Shown in pieces: positions 14,874 to 19,207 of a DNA stretch of 19,207 nt. Each line of letters starts with the position of its first letter. Position 1 is the first letter of the stretch. Origin of the DNA: UBA1479 sp964012715 (GTDB lineage Bacteria > Pseudomonadota > Alphaproteobacteria > Rhodospirillales > Casp-alpha2). Position numbers and translations under genes: made by a program. The stretch is from contig CAXGUG010000077.1 of the NCBI GenBank assembly GCA_964012715.1, positions 1 through 19,207 of the forward strand. Reading direction: 5' to 3'. A model generated the notes under the pieces. It had not been told where the DNA came from. It ran no database searches and worked only from the letters and a program-made list of their open reading frames with translations.

Positions 14874-15734
14874 CTATTCGGCGGCTTTGGCCGGGACCTG
14901 ATGCATGTACACGTCCTGCTGCGGGAACGGGATGGTGAACCCGGCCGCTTCCAGGCCCAGTTTGACCTTTTTGTTCAACGAGAACAGGGTCGGCCAGTAA
15001 TCGCCGGTGTTGACCCAGCAACGCATGTTGATGTCGATCGAGCTGGCGGCCATGGCCATCAGCATCACTTCCGGCGCGGGGTCCTTCAGGACCTTTTCTT
15101 CCCCGTCCAGAATGCCCTTCAGGCAGGTCATCGCACCTTCGAGGTCGTCGCCGTAGGAGACAGAGGCCAAGAGGTCGATACGCCGCGTCGGGTTGCGCGA
15201 GAAATTGGTGATGGTCGAGCCGAACACCGCGGAATTCGGCGCCGATTTGAAGATCCCGTCGGGGGTCCGTAGCTCCGTCGTGAACAAGCTGATTTCCACG
15301 ACCGTCCCGGCCTGTCCGCCGGCGTCGATGAAATCACCGACCTTGAACGGGCGCAGCACCAACAGCATCACCCCGGCGGCCACGTTCTGCAACGTGCCCT
15401 GCAAGGCCAGACCAATCGCCAGGCCGGCGGCACCCAAGACAGCGATGATGGAGGTTGTTTGAACCCCGAACTGGTTAAGGACCGCGACCAGAACAAAGGC
15501 CAGGATCGTATAGCGCACCATGGACGACAGAAACGGCGTCAGCGTGTCGTCGATGGATTTGACCTTGTTCAGCGCCTTGGTCACCGTGCGCTTGGCCCAA
15601 CCGGCGAACCACCAGCCGAGAACCAGGATCACGATGGCGCCGATAACGCTCATTCCGTATTCCGTGCCCACGTCGACGATCGTCTGCATCACTGCTTCGA
15701 CCGTTTTCTGAGCTTGGACCATTTCATTTTCCAT
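14874..15734 (-). CDS. mscS: Small-conductance mechanosensitive channel MscS
   Basis: MscS opens under membrane tension and releases solutes when osmolarity falls. The protein is 286 aa, identical in length to E. coli MscS. TM1 is about 28-46 and TM2 about 72-90. The pore helix TM3 is at 94-128 (TSIIAVLGAAGLAIGLALQGTLQNVAAGVMLLV), with the Gly/Ala packing pattern of the family. RPFKVGDFIDAGGQAGTVVEI (128-148) begins the cytoplasmic beta domain, NFSRNPTRRID follows, and the C-terminus FPQQDVYMHQ matches the E. coli FPYPQMDV region. The ATG at 15734 gives exactly this length and has GAGG 7 nt upstream; an earlier start at 15764 adds ten unneeded residues. A good promoter lies 51-79 nt upstream. 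Confidence 0.93.
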   Translation of the reverse strand: MENEMVQAQKTVEAVMQTIVDVGTEYGMSVIGAIVILVLGWWFAGWAKRTVTKALNKVKSIDDTLTPFLSSMVRYTILAFVLVAVLNQFGVQTTSIIAVLGAAGLAIGLALQGTLQNVAAGVMLLVLRPFKVGDFIDAGGQAGTVVEISLFTTELRTPDGIFKSAPNSAVFGSTITNFSRNPTRRIDLLASVSYGDDLEGAMTCLKGILDGEEKVLKDPAPEVMLMAMAASSIDINMRCWVNTGDYWPTLFSLNKKVKLGLEAAGFTIPFPQQDVYMHQVPAKAAE

Positions 15735-15784
15735 TAAAGGGCCTCTTCGTCTAAGTCCCCCCATCCCCGAGGGTTTTCGCGCCG

Positions 15785-15813
15785 ATTATGTTGAGGTTCA
15801 CCTGTAGCCTCAA
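15785..15813 (-). promoter_or_regulatory. Probable sigma-70 promoter for mscS
   Basis: On the minus strand TTGAGG (15808-15813) and CATAAT (15785-15790) are separated by exactly 17 nt, close to the housekeeping consensus, predicting transcription from near 15778 and a leader of about 45 nt. TTGAGG and CCTCAA inside the spacer form an inverted repeat, and AGGTTCACCT is a further partial palindrome, so a regulator could overlap the promoter. Confidence 0.55.
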
Positions 15814-15894
15814 GCCTTTCCGTCACACATAGATCCCCCCTCGTCGAATATGCCCTTAAACATCCGTTGAAGGTGAAATGGCCCCCCAGACAGT

Positions 15895-15927
15895 GAAAGC
15901 CCCGCCGGTTTCAGGGGCGGGGCTTTC
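15895..15927. terminator. Strong 12-bp hairpin, orphan terminator-like element
   Basis: GAAAGCCCCGCC (15895-15906) pairs perfectly with GGCGGGGCTTTC (15916-15927) across a 9-nt loop. On the plus strand CTTTTCAGTTT follows, giving a fair U-rich tail; on the minus strand the tail is ACTGTC, with only the stem's own TTTC. No plus-strand gene precedes it. It lies 44 nt beyond the stop of the minus-strand 18-codon ORF, so it may terminate that message, or a plus-strand RNA not otherwise visible. Confidence 0.55.
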
Positions 15928-15971
15928 CTTTTCAGTTTCGGGGCGCGCCTTGCGCTGCCCTCTCCCGATGA

Positions 15972-16028
15972 TCACCGGGTAAACGGGGTATGGGTCGATA
16001 TGTCGGACGGCTGCATCGGTGGTTCCAT
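15972..16028 (-). CDS. Candidate 18-residue small ORF
   Basis: The minus strand reads ATG at 16028 to TGA at 15972, encoding MEPPMQPSDISTHTPFTR. What draws attention is the ribosome site: AGGGAGGT at 16036-16043, 7 nt before the ATG, among the best in the window. The peptide is Pro- and Thr-rich, has no hydrophobic segment and matches nothing I recognise. A terminator-like hairpin follows 44 nt after the stop, making a compact unit of ribosome site, peptide and hairpin. It could be a genuine small protein, a leader peptide, or chance. mscS lies further downstream on the same strand but appears to have its own promoter. Confidence 0.35.
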   Translation of the reverse strand: MEPPMQPSDISTHTPFTR

Positions 16029-16102
16029 CTTTGTAACCTCCCTCGGCTGTTCATGAGAAAAGGCTAACGAAAGATTCCCCAGTCACACCAGCCCCTGAAA
16101 GT

Positions 16103-16127
16103 TCCTATTCGGACCTATTTGATAGGA
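16103..16127. repeat. Short inverted and direct repeats upstream of the TPR gene
   Basis: TCCTAT (16103-16108) and ATAGGA (16122-16127) form an inverted repeat around 13 nt, and CCTATT also occurs twice in direct orientation 10 nt apart. This is a possible operator for either the TPR gene or the minus-strand small ORF. Repeats of this size can arise by chance. Confidence 0.25.
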
Positions 16128-16238
16128 GTAAAGGATCATCGAAAGGTCATAAGCAACTGTCGATTTTCGTCCACAAATTGTATATTATTTACACCTTATA
16201 TTTGATGGTGCGACCATGCCCCCTAGAAGGAATCGGCC

Positions 16239-17987
16239 TTGGATGCTGTTCTAGAAAAACTGGTCCCATATCTAGACAACGGCTTCGCGCTAATCGCATT
16301 CCTTGCCGTTCTGTTTTTCGGCATACACAAGCTTCTGATCAAATCTGGCTTGATCACCCCCGTAACAAGGGGTGAATCCGCGGCTATCCTCAAACTCATT
16401 CTCATATACGGATTTACCCTGCTGCTGGTCGTGGCCATCGCCGTTCCCATCTATCTGGCATGGGAGAAGTACCTTACGTCCGACGTCCGCATTCATGAAA
16501 TCAGGGAAAGCGCCAAACGAGAGGCAGAAGCCCTTTTCAAAAAGGAGCTAAAGTTACGACAAGCCGAATGGGAACGCGCATCGTCAGAACAATTGTCGGT
16601 GATGCAGAAGGTCTTAGAGACTTTGGTTGTCCAAGGATCGATGCCAAAAGCAGACAGCCAACAACGCGACATTGCCGCTAAAGTACGGGAGAACGGGGTT
16701 GAAAGCGCCATCCCCCTTCTGGAATCGCAGATTAAGAATTCGAATTCGAAGACCGCTCAACTGGCGATGCAGTTAGGTGCGATCACCGCATTGAATTCAC
16801 CCACCAAGGCGGTCGCGGCTTATTTGAGGTCCGTCCAAGCCGACCCCACCAATGCGGAAGCCTGGCTGCAATTGGGAATCCTGAACTGGCAAATGGGAAA
16901 ATACGGCGAGGCGACGAAGGCCTTGGAGCAAGCCAGCCTACTCGCTCGGAAATCAGGGGATCAACGGACATTGGCGCAGTCCCTCACGAACAGAGGAATA
17001 GTAGCCAGAAAAACCGCTCACCCAGACGAAGCCGGACGCTATCATGATGATGCTCAATCAATATTTGAGGCAATTCAAGACGCCGAAGGACAAGCCGCCA
17101 ATCTAATCAGCGCTGCCTTATTAGAATCCATGCAAAATCAATGGGATAAATCCGAAGATTTAGTCATCCGCGCGATCGACATTGCCGAGGCCGGTGGCTT
17201 CAAGCGTCAACTGGCCAAGGCGTACAACAATCTCGGCCATCTCTACTATCATCGCGACCAGCTTCAAGAAGCCCTCCATAATTACGATTTAGCACTTGCC
17301 CTCAACCAGGAACTGAAGCGAAGCAGAGGTATATTGCTCAACCTCATGAATATGGGGTCGATCCACGTAGCACTCGGCAATTTGGACGACGCAAAGCACC
17401 TGTATGAGGAATCCCTTCGTCTGGCTGAAAGTAGATCTTCGAGGGAAGAATACGTCATGGCTTACGCCAACCTCGGGGCCCTTTACCACAAGATGGGCGA
17501 TCGTCAGAAAGCGGAACACTTCACCTCCTCGGCGATCCGAATGGCCAAGGAAAACCAAATTACCCAAGTCCTTGCCGGCGGCTACGAGAACCTGGGTCGC
17601 ATAAAAGCGGAAGGTGGGGATTTTTCAGCCGCAAAGTCTGCATTGCTCTCCTGCATTCGCATCGCGGGGAAACGCACCGACAGGCAGCAAATCTCATTCT
17701 GCCGACTCGAGCTTGGAAACACCGCGCGCCTGAGCAAGAAATTCGACGAGGCCAAGCTTCAAATTCAACAAGGCCTAACCACCGCACAAGCGGTCAAATG
17801 TCGCCCAGCAGTGGCCCTCGCCCACAAATACTTTGGCTTGGTCCACTTCGATCTGGGCGACCGGAATCGCAGCGCCAGCGAATTCAAAATTGCCCACGAC
17901 CTGTTCAAAAAGTCAGGTCATCTATTCGAAGCCAATGCGGTAAACCGACTGATCGCCACGCTGAACGCGCTGCCCCGAAACCAATAA
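16239..17987 (+). CDS. Membrane-anchored tetratricopeptide repeat protein
   Basis: The 582-aa protein has two N-terminal TM segments (about 15-34 and 50-75), a charged coiled-coil-like stretch (83-125: RESAKREAEALFKKELKLRQAEWERA) and then about eight to ten TPR units from 175 to 575, clear at AEAWLQLGILNWQMGKYGEATKALEQA, AYNNLGHLYYHRDQLQEALHNYDLAL and YANLGALYHKMGDRQKAEHF. The TPR domain should be cytoplasmic if the two TM segments form a simple hairpin. The repeat spacing of roughly 40 aa resembles TPR_12-type arrays. No enzymatic domain is attached, so a scaffold role is inferred. The start is TTG at 16239 with AGAAGGA 7 nt upstream. Codon use is less GC-biased than in ilvD or valS, so it may be an accessory gene. 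It converges on valS with 36 nt between. Confidence 0.82.
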   Translation: MDAVLEKLVPYLDNGFALIAFLAVLFFGIHKLLIKSGLITPVTRGESAAILKLILIYGFTLLLVVAIAVPIYLAWEKYLTSDVRIHEIRESAKREAEALFKKELKLRQAEWERASSEQLSVMQKVLETLVVQGSMPKADSQQRDIAAKVRENGVESAIPLLESQIKNSNSKTAQLAMQLGAITALNSPTKAVAAYLRSVQADPTNAEAWLQLGILNWQMGKYGEATKALEQASLLARKSGDQRTLAQSLTNRGIVARKTAHPDEAGRYHDDAQSIFEAIQDAEGQAANLISAALLESMQNQWDKSEDLVIRAIDIAEAGGFKRQLAKAYNNLGHLYYHRDQLQEALHNYDLALALNQELKRSRGILLNLMNMGSIHVALGNLDDAKHLYEESLRLAESRSSREEYVMAYANLGALYHKMGDRQKAEHFTSSAIRMAKENQITQVLAGGYENLGRIKAEGGDFSAAKSALLSCIRIAGKRTDRQQISFCRLELGNTARLSKKFDEAKLQIQQGLTTAQAVKCRPAVALAHKYFGLVHFDLGDRNRSASEFKIAHDLFKKSGHLFEANAVNRLIATLNALPRNQ

Positions 17988-18023
17988 TCCATCCGGAACG
18001 ACGCGACGGGACAATGGATAGAA

Positions 18024-19207
18024 TCAGCCCATCGACGCCAAACGCTTGAGCGCCTCGTCCAGGCGGGCGCGGGTTGCCTGGGCCTCGGCCAGCTTTTCGC
18101 GTTCACCCTCGACCACTTCGTCAGGGGCGTTGGCGACGAACTTCTCGTTGCCCAACTTCTTCTCGAACCGGGTGATTTCGGCGTCCTGCTTGTTGATTTC
18201 CTTTTCCAGGCGGCCCTTTTCGGCCTCCAGGTCGATCACGTCGGCGATCGGCAGGATGATCGTGGCTTCATCCAGAACGTCCTGCACCGCGCCCTTCGGC
18301 ACCTCGCCGGTCAGCAATCCGGCATCGGTCAGGCGGGCCAAACGCAGGATCAAATCCCTGTGCGCGGTCAGCGCCGCCTGGGCCCCTGCCCCGGCGTCTT
18401 TCAACAGCATGGGAATTTTGGCCGAGGGCGGCACGTTCATTTCCGCCCGCACGGCGCGAATCTGCGAAATCAGGCGCACGACCCAATCCATTTCCGCATT
18501 GGCCCGGGCGTCGATCAGGTCGGCGCCATATTCCGGCCAGGGCGAGGAAATCAGCGGCTGCGCGCGGTCGGCGCGGGTTTGCCACAGTTCCTCGGTGATG
18601 AACGGGATGATCGGGTGCAGCAAGGTCACGATCTGATCCAAAACCCAGGCCGCGGCGGCGCGGGTTTCGGCCTTGGCGGCGGCGTCCTCGCCCGCGAACA
18701 CGGGCTTGGCGAACTCCAGATACCAATCGCAGAACGTGCCCCAGGTAAAGGCGTAGAGCGCACCCGCCGCATCGTTGAAGCGATAGGCCTCCAGCGCCTT
18801 GGCGGTTTCGGCCTCGGCCTCGGCGACCTTGCCGACGATCCAGCGGTTGAGGGTGGAATTAACCGATTTTGGATTAAATTCTGGATCGGGGCGGCATTCA
18901 TTCATGTCGCAGAACCGCGCCGCGTTCCAGATCTTGGTGCAGAAGTTGCGATAACCCTCGACCCGGCTTTCCGACATTTTCACGTCGCGGCCTTGGGCGG
19001 CGAAGGCCGTCAGGGTAAAGCGCAGGGCGTCGGCGCCGAACTTGTTGATCAGGTCCAGGGGATCGATGACGTTGCCCTTGGACTTGGACATCTTCTGTCC
19101 CTTTTCGTCCCGCACCAGGGCGTGGATATAGACCGTGTGGAACGGCACCTCGTCCATGAAATGCAGGCCCATCATCATCATGCGGGCGACCCAGAAGAAG
19201 ATGATGT
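18024..19207 (-). CDS. valS: Valyl-tRNA synthetase, C-terminal part (cut by the window edge)
   Basis: ValRS charges tRNA-Val with valine in the cytosol. This is the last 394 or so codons of a protein normally 870-950 aa; the N-terminal catalytic and editing parts lie beyond the right edge, and the frame stays open to base 19207. The KMSKS loop (KMSKSKGNVIDP; its codons are at 19080-19094) is preceded by FHTVYIHALVRDEKG, specific to ValRS among class I synthetases. The anticodon-binding helical domain follows (NRWIVGKVAEAEAE, FCDWYLEFAKP, PFITEELWQ). The end is the tRNA-binding coiled coil typical of ValRS (LEAEKGRLEKEINKQDAEI to ARLDEALKRL). No premature stop or frameshift is visible. Confidence 0.95.
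   Translation of the reverse strand, partial: IIFFWVARMMMMGLHFMDEVPFHTVYIHALVRDEKGQKMSKSKGNVIDPLDLINKFGADALRFTLTAFAAQGRDVKMSESRVEGYRNFCTKIWNAARFCDMNECRPDPEFNPKSVNSTLNRWIVGKVAEAEAETAKALEAYRFNDAAGALYAFTWGTFCDWYLEFAKPVFAGEDAAAKAETRAAAAWVLDQIVTLLHPIIPFITEELWQTRADRAQPLISSPWPEYGADLIDARANAEMDWVVRLISQIRAVRAEMNVPPSAKIPMLLKDAGAGAQAALTAHRDLILRLARLTDAGLLTGEVPKGAVQDVLDEATIILPIADVIDLEAEKGRLEKEINKQDAEITRFEKKLGNEKFVANAPDEVVEGEREKLAEAQATRARLDEALKRLASMG

Larger units (their letters stand above)
15735..16238. other. 500-bp intergenic region between mscS and the TPR gene
   Basis: The two flanking genes are divergent. From left to right the gap holds the mscS leader and promoter (to 15813), about 80 nt with no recognised signal, a 12-bp hairpin (15895-15927), a minus-strand 18-codon ORF with a strong ribosome site (15972-16043), a repeat-containing stretch (16103-16127) and a very AT-rich segment (about 16160-16205) that probably carries the TPR-gene promoter, although no clean -35/-10 pair stands out there. 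I see no tRNA or known riboswitch. Confidence 0.6.

Noticed and set aside
15878..15982. 34-codon plus-strand ORF starting with MAPQTVKAPP and crossing the 15895-15927 hairpin
   Set aside because: It runs through a terminator-like stem and overlaps the better-supported minus-strand small ORF; the Shine-Dalgarno is only moderate.
1..19207. tRNA, rRNA, CRISPR arrays, insertion sequences, integrases, toxin-antitoxin or restriction genes
   Set aside because: I looked for cloverleaf, direct-repeat and transposase or nuclease signatures and saw none.

Overview
The window is high-GC DNA from an alphaproteobacterium. Order Rhodospirillales is my best guess, based on the two PAS_5-type proteins, the IlvD/HtpX/MscS sequences and codon use; no rRNA or other marker is present to settle it. 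There are about 17 protein genes on both strands and no tRNA, rRNA, CRISPR array, transposase or integrase. The last gene (valS) is cut by the right edge.

Layout. (1) 59-3088: a metallo-beta-lactamase-fold hydrolase with an export signal, a strong intrinsic terminator, a secreted Sel1-repeat protein, and htpX convergent with it. (2) 3204-8818: a metabolic block almost entirely on the minus strand. It holds a zinc alcohol dehydrogenase, a TauD/TfdA dioxygenase, a homoserine-dehydrogenase-like SAF-domain oxidoreductase, a PAS_5 protein and, after an oppositely oriented second PAS_5 gene, a second TauD/TfdA dioxygenase. This looks like an uncharacterised catabolic cluster; its substrate cannot be read from sequence. 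(3) 9081-10382: a solitary SAM-dependent methyltransferase with unrecognised flanking domains and a TTG start. (4) 10517-14130: ilvD, a PilZ protein, a class V PLP enzyme and a small membrane protein, tightly packed on the plus strand. (5) 14166-15734: on the minus strand, mscS followed by a two-TM coiled-coil protein. (6) 15735-16238: a 500-base gap holding a good mscS promoter, a 12-bp GC-rich hairpin and an 18-codon ORF with a near-perfect Shine-Dalgarno sequence. (7) 16239-17987: a membrane-anchored TPR protein, convergent with the 3' part of valS.

The core genes (htpX, ilvD, mscS, valS) are ordinary. The parts most worth attention are the two-dioxygenase cluster with its interlocked convergent PAS_5 pair, the small ORF and hairpin upstream of mscS, and the orphan methyltransferase. 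I found no defence system, mobile element or other clearly new multi-gene machine, and the functional links proposed are inferences from gene order.
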